DNA from: Flavobacterium sp. PMTSA4
Lineage (GTDB): Bacteria > Bacteroidota > Bacteroidia > Flavobacteriales > Flavobacteriaceae
Length of the DNA: 64,000 nt
Assembly (NCBI RefSeq): GCF_032098525.1
Contig: NZ_CP134890.1
Span: forward strand, 2,976,001 to 3,040,000
Direction: 5' to 3'
In this document: positions 16,506 through 25,497 of the stretch, one piece after another
Position numbering within the stretch: position 1 is the first letter of the stretch
How the letters are laid out: every line of letters starts with the position of its first letter
The notes under the pieces: model-generated
What the model was told of the DNA's origin: nothing
What the model saw: only the letters and a program-made list of their open reading frames with translations
The model's database searches: none
Translations under genes and position numbers: made by a program

Positions 16506-17108
16506 ATGGATTCATTATTTGCTAAAGAAAAGTTACTGTTTGATTTGCCAAATGCAAGCATAGAATACTATGCTGATTTTTTTGAAAAATCAAAAGCAAA
16601 TGAACTTTTTGAAAAACTAAAAGCTGAAATTCCTTGGCAACATGAGGATATCACAGTTTTTGGAAAAACATATCCGCAACCCAGATTGACTTCCCTTTTT
16701 GGAAATGAGGGAAAACCTTATTCCTATTCTAATATAATTATGCAGCCAAATCCTTGGAACCCTTTGTTGATGTTTATCAAAAATGAAATTGAAACAGTTT
16801 GTCAAGAAAATTTCACTACAGTTCTTCTTAATTTTTATCGAGATGGTAAAGATAGTAACGGTTGGCATGCTGATAATGAAAAAGAATTGGGCAAAAATCC
16901 AGTAATTGCATCAGCAAGTTTTGGAGCTGAAAGAATGTTTCATTTAAAACACAACTCCATAGAAGATCAGAAACTGAAAATTAATCTAGAACATGGAAGT
17001 TTACTTATTATGAAAGGAGAAACTCAGCATTTTTGGAAACATCAAATTCCTAAAACTAATAAACCTATTGGTCCAAGGATTAACTTAACTTTTAGAATAT
17101 TAAAATAA
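16506..17108 (+). CDS. alkB: AlkB-type alpha-ketoglutarate-dependent dioxygenase
   Basis: A 200-residue Fe(II)/2-oxoglutarate enzyme that removes alkyl groups from damaged nucleic acid bases. NFYRDGKDSNGWHADNE supplies the HxD iron pair (about residues 121-123), FWKHQIPK the distal His, and RINLTFR the 2-oxoglutarate arginine at the C-terminus. Upstream PQPRLTSLFG is the substrate-lid strand of the ALKBH2/3-like group. Confidence 0.93.
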   Translation: MDSLFAKEKLLFDLPNASIEYYADFFEKSKANELFEKLKAEIPWQHEDITVFGKTYPQPRLTSLFGNEGKPYSYSNIIMQPNPWNPLLMFIKNEIETVCQENFTTVLLNFYRDGKDSNGWHADNEKELGKNPVIASASFGAERMFHLKHNSIEDQKLKINLEHGSLLIMKGETQHFWKHQIPKTNKPIGPRINLTFRILK

Positions 17109-17142
17109 TTCGAAATTAGTATATTTGAAATAAACATTTCAA

Positions 17143-17973
17143 ATGGAAAACATTATTAATTATTTTTCATCCATTCCTTCGTCTCATCGTGCTTTAATTC
17201 TAGCAGGCGGAATTACTTTTTTTTGGTTAATAGAATCAATTGTTCCGTTTATAAAATTCAAATATGACAAGTGGCAACATGCTGGAATTAATATATTTTT
17301 TACACTTACTACTATAATTGTCAATTTCAGCTTGGCATTACTTCTATTAAAAGCTGCTAGTTGGACAACTGATGCTCATTTTGGAATTCTGAATTGGTTG
17401 CCAGAAATGAATATTTGGCTTTATGCAATTTTTGGCTTGCTACTTTTAGATTTGATTGGAGCATATTTGGTTCATTTAATCGAACATAAAGTTAAGTTCC
17501 TATGGCGATTTCATTTGATTCACCATACCGATACTTGGATTGATACTACTTCAGCTAATCGTCATCATCCAGGTGAAAGTGTTTTGCGTTTTATTTTTAC
17601 TACTCTAGGTGTTTTGATTGTTGGTGCACCAATGTGGATGGTATTTTTATATCAAACCTTATCTGTAGTTGCAACTCAATTCAATCATGCTAATATTATT
17701 TTACCAAAAAAGTTAGATGTTTTCCTGAGTTATTTTATAGTTTCACCTGATATGCATAAAGTTCATCACCATTATGTTTTACCTTATACAGACAGTAATT
17801 ATGGTAATATTTTTTCTGTTTGGGATAGATTATTCGGCACTTTTATGACATTGGACAGAGAAAAATTAAAATATGGCGTTGATACTCACATGAAACCAGA
17901 AGAAAATAATAGGCTATCAAATTTATTATTAATTCCATTTCAGAAATATAGAAATTCAACAAATTCCGAGTAA
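17143..17973 (+). CDS. Sterol desaturase/fatty acid hydroxylase family membrane protein
   Basis: A 276-residue membrane di-iron protein with four to five hydrophobic segments and the histidine boxes of the family: HLIEH near residue 110, FHLIHH near 123, NRHHPGE near 140 and MHKVHHHY near 204. Such enzymes hydroxylate or desaturate lipids at the inner membrane. TATATTTG about 20 bases upstream of the ATG is a likely -7 box. The lipid substrate is unknown. Confidence 0.88.
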   Translation: MENIINYFSSIPSSHRALILAGGITFFWLIESIVPFIKFKYDKWQHAGINIFFTLTTIIVNFSLALLLLKAASWTTDAHFGILNWLPEMNIWLYAIFGLLLLDLIGAYLVHLIEHKVKFLWRFHLIHHTDTWIDTTSANRHHPGESVLRFIFTTLGVLIVGAPMWMVFLYQTLSVVATQFNHANIILPKKLDVFLSYFIVSPDMHKVHHHYVLPYTDSNYGNIFSVWDRLFGTFMTLDREKLKYGVDTHMKPEENNRLSNLLLIPFQKYRNSTNSE

Positions 17974-18065
17974 AAAAAATACTTTAGGATTTTTTCAACT
18001 AATTAATTTTTTTCTTAATATTGAATTATTATTCAACCATTAAAATATAAATCGCTTTTACAGAA

Positions 18066-18344
18066 ATGAAAAAAAGTAGACGTGTAGAATTGGACAACGA
18101 ACAAATAGAAAGAGTTGTCAGTATGGCTCAAGAGGAAAGAAAGCCTTATGAAGTAATTAAAGAAGAGTTCGGTTTGTCTGAAAATGAGGTTACCGAAATA
18201 ATGAGAAAACGCTTGCCGAAAGACAAGTTTGAAGCTTGGAAAAGAAAAGCACAAGGCAGCAAACCAAAACCGAAACCACTTACTAATGATTTTGATGATG
18301 ACGATTTAGACAGCAAATATTATATTAAAAATAAATTCGATTAA
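18066..18344 (+). CDS. TIGR03643/DUF2805 family protein, copy 1
   Basis: A 92-residue protein with the TIGR03643 core (ERVVSMAQEERKPYEVIKEE, LSENEVTEIMRKRL, FEAWKRKAQG), a helix-turn-helix-like fold of unknown role. The tail is rich in Lys, Pro and Asp (PKPKPLTNDFDDDDLDS). It is followed by its own terminator and then by a paralogue 55 bases on. Confidence 0.85.
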   Translation: MKKSRRVELDNEQIERVVSMAQEERKPYEVIKEEFGLSENEVTEIMRKRLPKDKFEAWKRKAQGSKPKPKPLTNDFDDDDLDSKYYIKNKFD

Positions 18345-18350
18345 AAATTT

Positions 18351-18377
18351 AACTCTTGTTCAACAAGAGTTTTTTTA
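18351..18377 (+). terminator. Terminator between the TIGR03643 paralogues
   Basis: AACTCTTG (18351-18358), loop TTCAA, CAAGAGTT (18364-18371), then a T-run. Confidence 0.8.
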
Positions 18378-18398
18378 TTTATTAACGATTTTTGTTTC

Positions 18399-18680
18399 AT
18401 GCAAGACAAAGTTTTTAGCGAAATTCAAATCGATAGAATAATTGAAATGGCTTGGGAAGACAGAACTCCTTTTGAAGCCATAACGTTTCAATTTGGAATT
18501 TCTGAGCAAGAAATTATTGCTATGATGCGCCGTGAAATGAAATCTTCAAGTTTCAAATTGTGGCGTAAACGAGTTCAAGGTAGAACTACAAAACATACTA
18601 AACTTCGAATTGATGGCATCAACCGATTTAAATGCAATCTGCAAAGACAAATCACACACAATAAAATTTCAAAGCGATAA
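18399..18680 (+). CDS. TIGR03643/DUF2805 family protein, copy 2
   Basis: A 93-residue paralogue of the preceding gene, closer to the canonical family: IDRIIEMAWEDRTPFEAI, FGISEQEIIAMMRREM, FKLWRKRVQGR. The basic C-terminal tail extends past the usual family end. The separate terminator before it suggests independent expression despite the tandem layout. Confidence 0.85.
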   Translation: MQDKVFSEIQIDRIIEMAWEDRTPFEAITFQFGISEQEIIAMMRREMKSSSFKLWRKRVQGRTTKHTKLRIDGINRFKCNLQRQITHNKISKR

Positions 18681-18729
18681 ATTTTTAGTTAATCCTTTCT
18701 TAAAATCTATTTCAGTTGTAACTAATAAT

Positions 18730-18737
18730 TACATTTG
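18730..18737 (+). promoter_or_regulatory. Candidate -7 box of the M61 peptidase gene
   Basis: TACATTTG fits TAnnTTTG and ends 26 bases before the ATG at 18764. Confidence 0.5.
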
Positions 18738-18763
18738 TCTACTTATTATTAAAATTTTAAATA

Positions 18764-20620
18764 ATGAAAAAACTTTTTATAACTGCTTTATTAGTAGTTG
18801 TTAATTGGAATACAATTGTTTTCGCACAAAATAAAACGACAGCATCAGTTGTAAAAGCAACTATTGATTTAAATACAATTGAAGATGATAGAGTTAAAGT
18901 GATTATGTCGCCAACAAAAATCAACAAAGATGAAGTTGTTTTTCAAATCCCAAAAACAGTTCCAGGAACTTATTCAGCCGATAATTATGGCAAATATATT
19001 GACGAACTAAAAGCTTTTGATTCAAACAAAAAAGAGTTGAAAGTTGAAAAAACAGACGAAAACACATGGAAAATAAGCAATGCTAAAACATTATCTCAAA
19101 TTGTTTATTTTGTAAATGATACTTATGATACTGAAACGGGTAGAGGTTTTGGTAAAGAAGAAGTGTTTTCTCCTGCGGGTTCAAATATTTTAAAAGGGAA
19201 AAATTTTATGCTGAATAACCACTGTTTTATTGGTTATTTTGATGGAAATCCTGATGTAAAATATAGCGTAACAATAAATCATCCTGCAGACTTGGTTGGA
19301 ACAACTTCTTTAACTGATGCAGATAAAAGTAACACCGTTGATGTATTTAATGTTGACCGCTATTTTGATTTGACTGATAATCCAATTATGTATTGTAAAC
19401 CTAATTTTGAAACGTTTACTGTAGATGGAATGGAGATTTTATTTAGTGTTTATTCTCCAAACGGAGTTCATACTGCTAAATCACTTTTGCCAGATTTAGA
19501 AAAAATGATGCGTGCTCAAAAAGCTTTTTTAGGTTCAATCAATGACAATAAAAAGTATACAGTTTTATTATACCTTTCAGAATCGAATAAACGCGATGCA
19601 AAAGGATTTGGTGCTTTAGAACATCACACTTGTACAACAGTTGTTTTTCCTGAAGCTATGCCAAGTGATATGTTAGGAAAACAAATTATTGACGTGGTTT
19701 CCCATGAGTTTTTTCATATTGTAACGCCATTAAGTATTCATTCAAAAGAAATTCAATATTTTGATTACAATGATCCTAAAATGTCTAAACATTTATGGAT
19801 GTATGAAGGTGTAACTGAATATTTTGCTAATTTATTCCAAATCAATCAAGGATTAATTGATGAAGACGAGTTTTATCAAAGAATGTTGGGTAAAATAAGT
19901 AATGCTTCAAGAATGAATGATACAATGTCTTTTACTGAAATGAGTCAAAATGTTTTGGTAAAACCATATAAAGACCAATATTTAAATGTTTACGAAAAAG
20001 GCGCTTTGATTGGAATGTGTATTGATGTTATTATCCGTGAAAAAAGTAATGGCGAAAGAGGAATTCTTGATTTGATGAAAAAATTATCAAAAGAATATGG
20101 TGTTAGTAAACCATTTAATGATGATGAACTTTTTGCCAAAATTACATCGCTTACTTATCCTGAAGTTGGAGCGTTTTTAAATACTCATGTAGCAGGAACA
20201 ACACCAATAAATTATGATGATTATTTTGAAAAAATGGGAGTTGGAAAAGGAAAATCTAGCGTTCCAGCCAATCCATTTTTAAAAGACCAAACACCATATA
20301 TTACGGTAAATCCATCGACTAAAGAAATTGCATTAGTTTCAAACATGGAGTTGAATGACTTTTTCAAAAACCTGAACATGAAAGCTGGCGATATTATTTT
20401 GGCGATAAACAATGTAGATTATAATCTTGATAATATTTATGATATGGTTATGGAAAGCCAAAATTGGAATCAAGGTGATGCTATTTCAATCAAAATGAAA
20501 CGTGATGGAAATGTAGAAACTATTAATGGAAAAGTGAAACTAACCATGGAAGAAGTTGAAACTTATAAATTATTAGATGAGTCTAAACAAAAATTAAATA
20601 ATGCTTGGTTAAAAGGTTAA
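18764..20620 (+). CDS. Exported M61 family metallopeptidase with PDZ domain
   Basis: A 618-residue protein with a signal peptide (MKKLFITALLVVVNW...VFAQ). An N-terminal beta domain precedes the gluzincin catalytic domain: VVSHEFFHIVTPL (about residue 312) gives the zinc HExxH, and WMYEGVTEYFANL 34 residues on gives the third ligand. A PDZ domain lies at about 505-585 (MNLKAGDIILAINN-like sequence). Glycyl aminopeptidases are the named members; here a periplasmic peptidase is the safe call. Confidence 0.92.
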   Translation: MKKLFITALLVVVNWNTIVFAQNKTTASVVKATIDLNTIEDDRVKVIMSPTKINKDEVVFQIPKTVPGTYSADNYGKYIDELKAFDSNKKELKVEKTDENTWKISNAKTLSQIVYFVNDTYDTETGRGFGKEEVFSPAGSNILKGKNFMLNNHCFIGYFDGNPDVKYSVTINHPADLVGTTSLTDADKSNTVDVFNVDRYFDLTDNPIMYCKPNFETFTVDGMEILFSVYSPNGVHTAKSLLPDLEKMMRAQKAFLGSINDNKKYTVLLYLSESNKRDAKGFGALEHHTCTTVVFPEAMPSDMLGKQIIDVVSHEFFHIVTPLSIHSKEIQYFDYNDPKMSKHLWMYEGVTEYFANLFQINQGLIDEDEFYQRMLGKISNASRMNDTMSFTEMSQNVLVKPYKDQYLNVYEKGALIGMCIDVIIREKSNGERGILDLMKKLSKEYGVSKPFNDDELFAKITSLTYPEVGAFLNTHVAGTTPINYDDYFEKMGVGKGKSSVPANPFLKDQTPYITVNPSTKEIALVSNMELNDFFKNLNMKAGDIILAINNVDYNLDNIYDMVMESQNWNQGDAISIKMKRDGNVETINGKVKLTMEEVETYKLLDESKQKLNNAWLKG

Positions 20621-20640
20621 TCAGCTTCATTATTAAATCT

Positions 20641-20681
20641 AAAATCCTCAATTAGGAATTCCTGATTGAGGATTTTTTTTA
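20641..20681 (+). terminator. Terminator of the M61 peptidase gene
   Basis: AAAATCCTCAAT (20641-20652) pairs with ATTGAGGATTTT, the two arms separated by a second small hairpin AGGAATTCCT. A run of Ts follows. Confidence 0.8.
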
Positions 20682-20706
20682 GTACTATTGCACAAAATTT
20701 ATTAAA

Positions 20707-21423
20707 ATGCGCAAATTAATTTTATCACTACTATTAGTAATTTCAATTGTTTCTTGTAAAAAAGAAGAGCAATCTACTAAAAACTTTGTCTTGACTGGAA
20801 ATATTAAAGGTTTGAAAGAAGGTAAACTTTATATTCAAAGAGTTAATGATACACTTTTGGTGCCAATTGATTCAATAATAATTAGTGGTGATTCTAATTT
20901 TAAAAGCGAATTTGATTTAGAATCTGCTGAAATGCTGTATTTATTTCTAGATCGTGGAGTTACTAATTCATTGGACAATAACATTCCTTTTTTTGCTGAA
21001 CCTGGAAAAATGAATATTGAAACTTCATTAGATTTTTTCACTTCAGATGCCAAAATTACTGGTTCAAAAAATCAAGAACTTTATGAAGAATATAAAAAAG
21101 TTGTCTCTCGTTATGTTGACAGAGATTTAGATTTAATCACTAAGAGATTTGAAGCTTACAAAAGAAAAGACAATGCTGAAATAGCTAAAATTCAAGAAGA
21201 GCAAGATGCATTAAAGAAAAGAAAGTACTTGTATTCGGTTAATTTTGCTAAAAATAATCCTGATGCTGAAATTTCACCTTATATAGCATTAGCAGAGATT
21301 TCAGATATTAAATTTAAATATCTTGATACCATCAAAAAATATATGTCACCAAGAGTTTCTAAAACGTTATACGGTAAAAAATTTATGGAATATTACGCTG
21401 AGCGTCAAAAAATAGAGAAATAA
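20707..21423 (+). CDS. DUF4369 lipoprotein
   Basis: A 238-residue lipoprotein (MRKLILSLLLVISIVSC, lipid-modified Cys at 17). The mature N-terminus is the beta-rich DUF4369 domain (VLTGNIKGLKEGKLYI, then PIDSIIISGDSNF). In many Bacteroidota this domain is fused to a thioredoxin domain; here the protein ends in charged helices without a CxxC, so it is a stand-alone form. Likely on the periplasmic side of a membrane. Confidence 0.8.
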   Translation: MRKLILSLLLVISIVSCKKEEQSTKNFVLTGNIKGLKEGKLYIQRVNDTLLVPIDSIIISGDSNFKSEFDLESAEMLYLFLDRGVTNSLDNNIPFFAEPGKMNIETSLDFFTSDAKITGSKNQELYEEYKKVVSRYVDRDLDLITKRFEAYKRKDNAEIAKIQEEQDALKKRKYLYSVNFAKNNPDAEISPYIALAEISDIKFKYLDTIKKYMSPRVSKTLYGKKFMEYYAERQKIEK

Positions 21424-21457
21424 TAATAGTTTCATTTTTTTACCTTTTTAAATAACT

Positions 21458-21465
21458 TACATTTG
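21458..21465 (+). promoter_or_regulatory. Candidate -7 box of the radical SAM gene
   Basis: TACATTTG fits TAnnTTTG and ends 16 bases before the ATG at 21482. Confidence 0.5.
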
Positions 21466-21481
21466 TTTTTCATCATAGACA

Positions 21482-23668
21482 ATGAAAGACATTCTACTCA
21501 TAACGCCACCTTTTACACAACTTAATACGCCATATCCAGCAACGGCTTATTTAAAAGGTTTTCTAAATACTAAATCTATTGATTCATTTCAAATGGATTT
21601 AGGAATTGAGGTTATATTAGAATTATTTTCGAGAAATGGATTAGAAAATTTATTTAAAACCTCAAATTTTAGGTTCGATTCAAGCTCTGAAAACTCCCAA
21701 AGAATTTTTTCTTTGCATGAAGATTATATCAATACAATTGATGCTTCCATTGCATTTCTTCAAGGAAAAACACCATCATTGGCAAGACAAATTTGCAGCA
21801 GAAATTTTCTTCCTGAAGCTTCAAGATTTGACCAATTAGACGATATGGAATGGGCATTTGGCTCTATGGGAATGCAAGACAAAGCCAAACATTTTACAAC
21901 GTTGTATATTGAAGATTTATCCGATTTTATAGTTGAAAATGTTGATGAAAATTTTGGATTTAGTCGTTATGCGGAGCGTTTAGGTAGAAGCGCCAATTCT
22001 TTTGATGAATTGTATGCTAAACTTACTGCCAAACCTACTTTCATAGACCATATTACTTTAAAGATATTAAAGAATAGGGTAGAAGATATCCAACCTAAAT
22101 TAGTGTTGATTTCAGTTCCTTTTCCAGGTAATTTATACAGTGCTTTTCGCAGCGCAAAATGGATTAAAGAAAATTATCCTGAGATAAAAATTGCAATGGG
22201 CGGAGGTTTTCCAAATACCGAATTAAGAGATTTGAAAGATGAAAGAGTTTTCGATTTTTTTGATTTCATTACATTAGATGATGGCGAACTTCCTGTAGAG
22301 TTATTATTTGAAAATGTTAATAATTTAAGTTTAAATGAATTTAAAAGAACATTTTTGTTGGAAGACAACCTAGTAATTTATAAAAATAATTCTCAAAGAA
22401 AAGACTATAAACAAAGCGAAGTTGGAACGCCTGATTATTCAGATTTGTTATTGGATAAATATATTTCAGTAATTGAAATTGCAAATCCAATGCACAGTCT
22501 TTGGAGTGATGGACGATGGAACAAACTCACCATGGCGCATGGATGTTATTGGGGAAAATGTACGTTTTGTGATATTTCGTTAGATTATATAAAATTATAT
22601 GAACCGATTGCTGCCAAAATTTTGGTGGATAGAATGGAAGAATTAATTTTTCAAACTGGAGAAAATGGATTTCATTTTGTGGACGAAGCTGCGCCACCAG
22701 CTTTAATGCGAGAAGTTGCATTAGAAATTTTGCGTCGAAAATTAATAGTTACTTGGTGGACAAATATTCGTTTTGAAAAAAGTTTCACTCGCGATTTATG
22801 TATTTTACTAAAAGAATCCGGTTGTATAGCCGTTTCTGGCGGATTGGAAGTTGCTTCGGATAGATTATTAGAATTAATAAAAAAAGGAGTAACCGTTGAA
22901 CAAGTTGCACAAGTTACAAGAAACTTTACCGAAAGCGGCATCATGGTTCATGCTTACTTGATGTATGGTTATCCGACGCAAACCGTTCAGGAAACTATAG
23001 ATAGTTTAGAAATGGTGCGACAGATGTTTGAAGTTGGTGTTTTGCAAAGTGGTTTTTGGCATCAATTTGCAATGACAGCTCATAGTCCAGTTGGTATGTT
23101 TCCAGAAGAATTTGGAGTTATTCCACAAGTCAATGAAATAACTTTTGCTCACAATGACATTGATTTCAAAGATAAAACAGGTATAAATCACGATAAGTTT
23201 TCTTTTGGATTAAAGAAATCACTCTTTAATTATATGCATGGAATTTGTTTTGAATATGATTTACAAGATTGGTTTGATTTTAAAATTCCAAGAACGAAAA
23301 TAGAAGCTGATTTCATTGTTTCGTGTCTTGAAAAAGAAGATAGTTTGGCTGTTAAACCTACTGCAAAGATTTTATGGATTGGAGGAAAACCAATTTTAGA
23401 GCATTTTATTAAATCCAAAAAAGGAAATTCTTGGGAAATGGCCAAAATGATTTTTCACGATAAGACGGAAGTAATTGAAATTGTTTTGGAAAAAGATAGA
23501 GCGTTTTGGTTGATGAACACTCTAGAAAAAATCTCTATCAACAATTCTTCTATGCTGACTTTTTCACAATTGAAACAAGATTTCGAACAAGATTTTGACG
23601 ATTTTGAATTGTTTTGGTTTTCAAAACCGATTCAAAAATTAAGTGAAAAGAATTTATTGGTTTTCTAA
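21482..23668 (+). CDS. B12-binding-type radical SAM protein
   Basis: A 728-residue cytoplasmic enzyme. Residues about 1-300 resemble a cobalamin-binding fold (LLITPPFTQLNTPYPATAYL, then IKIAMGGGFPNTELRD). The radical SAM core begins at AHGCYWGKCTFCDI (about residue 353), followed by GFHFVDEAAPPAL and AVSGGLEVASDRLLELI. The cluster cysteines are spaced C-x4-C-x2-C, wider than the canonical C-x3-C-x2-C, as in related RGCPWGRC-type proteins. The substrate is unknown. Its 3-prime end overlaps the convergent gene by 15 bases. Confidence 0.85.
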   Translation: MKDILLITPPFTQLNTPYPATAYLKGFLNTKSIDSFQMDLGIEVILELFSRNGLENLFKTSNFRFDSSSENSQRIFSLHEDYINTIDASIAFLQGKTPSLARQICSRNFLPEASRFDQLDDMEWAFGSMGMQDKAKHFTTLYIEDLSDFIVENVDENFGFSRYAERLGRSANSFDELYAKLTAKPTFIDHITLKILKNRVEDIQPKLVLISVPFPGNLYSAFRSAKWIKENYPEIKIAMGGGFPNTELRDLKDERVFDFFDFITLDDGELPVELLFENVNNLSLNEFKRTFLLEDNLVIYKNNSQRKDYKQSEVGTPDYSDLLLDKYISVIEIANPMHSLWSDGRWNKLTMAHGCYWGKCTFCDISLDYIKLYEPIAAKILVDRMEELIFQTGENGFHFVDEAAPPALMREVALEILRRKLIVTWWTNIRFEKSFTRDLCILLKESGCIAVSGGLEVASDRLLELIKKGVTVEQVAQVTRNFTESGIMVHAYLMYGYPTQTVQETIDSLEMVRQMFEVGVLQSGFWHQFAMTAHSPVGMFPEEFGVIPQVNEITFAHNDIDFKDKTGINHDKFSFGLKKSLFNYMHGICFEYDLQDWFDFKIPRTKIEADFIVSCLEKEDSLAVKPTAKILWIGGKPILEHFIKSKKGNSWEMAKMIFHDKTEVIEIVLEKDRAFWLMNTLEKISINNSSMLTFSQLKQDFEQDFDDFELFWFSKPIQKLSEKNLLVF

Positions 23669-24082
23669 TTCTTCTTTGTTTTCTTTTTTATTCTTTTTCT
23701 TTTTATCATTATTGCCTTTTTGTTTTTCTTTTAGCTTAGCAAATGTTTCTTTTTGTTTAGCATTCAATAAACCTTCAATTTGAGAATCCATTTTGTCATA
23801 AGAAGTTTTCAACTTATCCATTTTATCAGAATCTGCAATATCCAAGGTTAAAATATATTCTTTTTCTTTTAAATTTTCTTCAAGGAATGTTTTAACAGCT
23901 GCTTCCTGAAAGGTATCAAGATTTAGTTCTTTTTTTAAATAATCTAATGGAACTTGAATTGGATCAACTTTCTCTTGTCTTTTTCCAGTACTCATATTAG
24001 GTGTTCTTCCAATTCTTCTGTCCATTTGTGAAAAGGAAAACATTGATAGTGATAAAAATAAAATTAAAAGTATTTTTTTCAT
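23654..24082 (-). CDS. Small exported Lys/Glu-rich protein
   Basis: From the ATG at 24082 the product is 142 residues with a clear signal peptide (MKKILLILFLSLSMFSFSQ). A longer start at 24157 would sit inside rimO and bury the signal. The mature part has a helical domain (PLDYLKKELNLDTFQEAAVK, then DKMDSQIEGLLNAKQKETF), a pattern like periplasmic metal or stress sensors, and a low-complexity Lys/Asn/Glu tail. It begins four bases after the rimO stop, so it is probably co-transcribed with it. Confidence 0.75.
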   Translation of the reverse strand: MKKILLILFLSLSMFSFSQMDRRIGRTPNMSTGKRQEKVDPIQVPLDYLKKELNLDTFQEAAVKTFLEENLKEKEYILTLDIADSDKMDKLKTSYDKMDSQIEGLLNAKQKETFAKLKEKQKGNNDKKKKNKKENKEELENQ

Positions 24083-24086
24083 AACA

Positions 24087-25394
24087 TTAGTTATTTTCAG
24101 GTTCGCCATATAAGTCAAATTCTGTAGCGTCAGTAATTTTAATATTAGTAAAATCACCAGTTTTTAAATAAAATTTTGAAGCATCGATCAACACTTCGTT
24201 ATCAACATCTGGACTGTCAAATTCGGTTCTTCCCACAAAATATTGACCTTCTTTTCTATCGATAATACATCTAAAAGTTTGTCCTATTTTTTCTTGATTT
24301 AAATCCCAAGAAATTTGCGATTGGATATCCATAATTTCCATAGCACGAGCTTGTTTTACTTCTTCAGGAACATCGTCTTCCAATAAATAGGCGTGTGTAT
24401 TTTCTTCATGAGAATAGGCAAAACAACCCAATCTTTCGAATTTCATTTCTTGTACCCAATTTTTCAAAATTTCAAAATCTTCTTCTGTTTCACCCGGATA
24501 ACCAACAATTAATGTTGTTCTAATTGCCATTTCAGGTACTGCAGCACGGAAATCTTTTAAAAGTTGAGTAGTTTTAGCATAAGTTGTTCCTCTGCGCATT
24601 GACTTTAGAATATTATCTGAAATATGCTGTAAAGGAATGTCTATGTAATTACAAATTTTTGGTTCTCTTTTCATTAATTCCAAAACATCCATTGGGAATC
24701 CAGTAGGAAATGCATAATGCAAACGAATCCACTCAATTCCTTCCACTTTTACTAAGTTTTCAAGTAATTCAGCTAAATTTCTTTTTTTGTATAAATCTAA
24801 ACCGTAATAAGTTAAATCTTGAGCTATAAGAATTAATTCTTTTACTCCGTTTTTGGCTAAACCTTCCGCTTCTTTTACTAATTTTTCTATTGGTTGAGAA
24901 ACATGTTTTCCTCTCATTAAAGGAATTGCGCAAAAACTACAAGGTCTGTCGCAACCTTCGGCAATCTTTAAGTATGCATAATTTTTAGGAGTTGTTGTAA
25001 TTCGTTCTCCAAGTAATTCATGCTTATAATCTGCACCAAGTGCTTTTAATAATAAAGGTAATTCGGTAGTTCCGAAATATTGGTCAACATTTGGAATTTC
25101 TTTCTCTAAATCTGGTCTGTATCTTTCAGATAAACAGCCAGTAACAAATACTTTATCAACAATTCCTTTTTCTTTTTTATCTGCATATTCAAGAATTGTA
25201 TTTACTGACTCCGCTTTTGCATTATCAATAAATCCACAAGTATTAATTACAACTATATTTCCTTCTTGCTCATGAACTACATCTTTTCCGCTAGCTTTTA
25301 ATTGTCCCATCAACACTTCGCTATCATAAGTGTTTTTTGAACAACCAAGAGTTATGACATTTATTTTATTTTTCTTTAAAGATTTTGTTCTCAT
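24087..25394 (-). CDS. rimO: Ribosomal protein S12 methylthiotransferase RimO
   Basis: Adds a methylthio group to an aspartate of ribosomal protein S12. The UPF0004 domain carries the cluster cysteines in TLGCSKNTYDSE, VINTCGFIDNA and VTGCLSERYRP. The radical SAM motif is AEGCDRPCSFCAIPLMRGKH (C-x3-C-x2-C), and a TRAM domain closes the protein. I start at the ATG at 25394 (MRTKSLKKNKIN), the usual Flavobacteriaceae N-terminus, not seven codons upstream. 435 residues. Confidence 0.95.
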   Translation of the reverse strand: MRTKSLKKNKINVITLGCSKNTYDSEVLMGQLKASGKDVVHEQEGNIVVINTCGFIDNAKAESVNTILEYADKKEKGIVDKVFVTGCLSERYRPDLEKEIPNVDQYFGTTELPLLLKALGADYKHELLGERITTTPKNYAYLKIAEGCDRPCSFCAIPLMRGKHVSQPIEKLVKEAEGLAKNGVKELILIAQDLTYYGLDLYKKRNLAELLENLVKVEGIEWIRLHYAFPTGFPMDVLELMKREPKICNYIDIPLQHISDNILKSMRRGTTYAKTTQLLKDFRAAVPEMAIRTTLIVGYPGETEEDFEILKNWVQEMKFERLGCFAYSHEENTHAYLLEDDVPEEVKQARAMEIMDIQSQISWDLNQEKIGQTFRCIIDRKEGQYFVGRTEFDSPDVDNEVLIDASKFYLKTGDFTNIKITDATEFDLYGEPENN

Positions 25395-25440
25395 TTCATT
25401 TAAATTGGAGTGCAAAATTACACTATTTATTTCTATTTCT

Positions 25441-25475
25441 TAAAAAATAAAACCATTCCAATAATGGAATGGTTT
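25441..25475 (-). terminator. Terminator of the FadL-type porin gene
   Basis: AAACCATTCC (25450-25459) pairs with GGAATGGTTT (25466-25475), with T-rich sequence on the minus-strand 3-prime side. Confidence 0.75.
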
Positions 25476-25497
25476 GCTTTTAAATTGTATTATTTGA

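Noticed and set aside
24083..24157. Longer start for the exported Lys/Glu-rich protein
   Set aside because: It would lie inside rimO and place a second hydrophobic stretch before a good signal peptide that starts at 24082.
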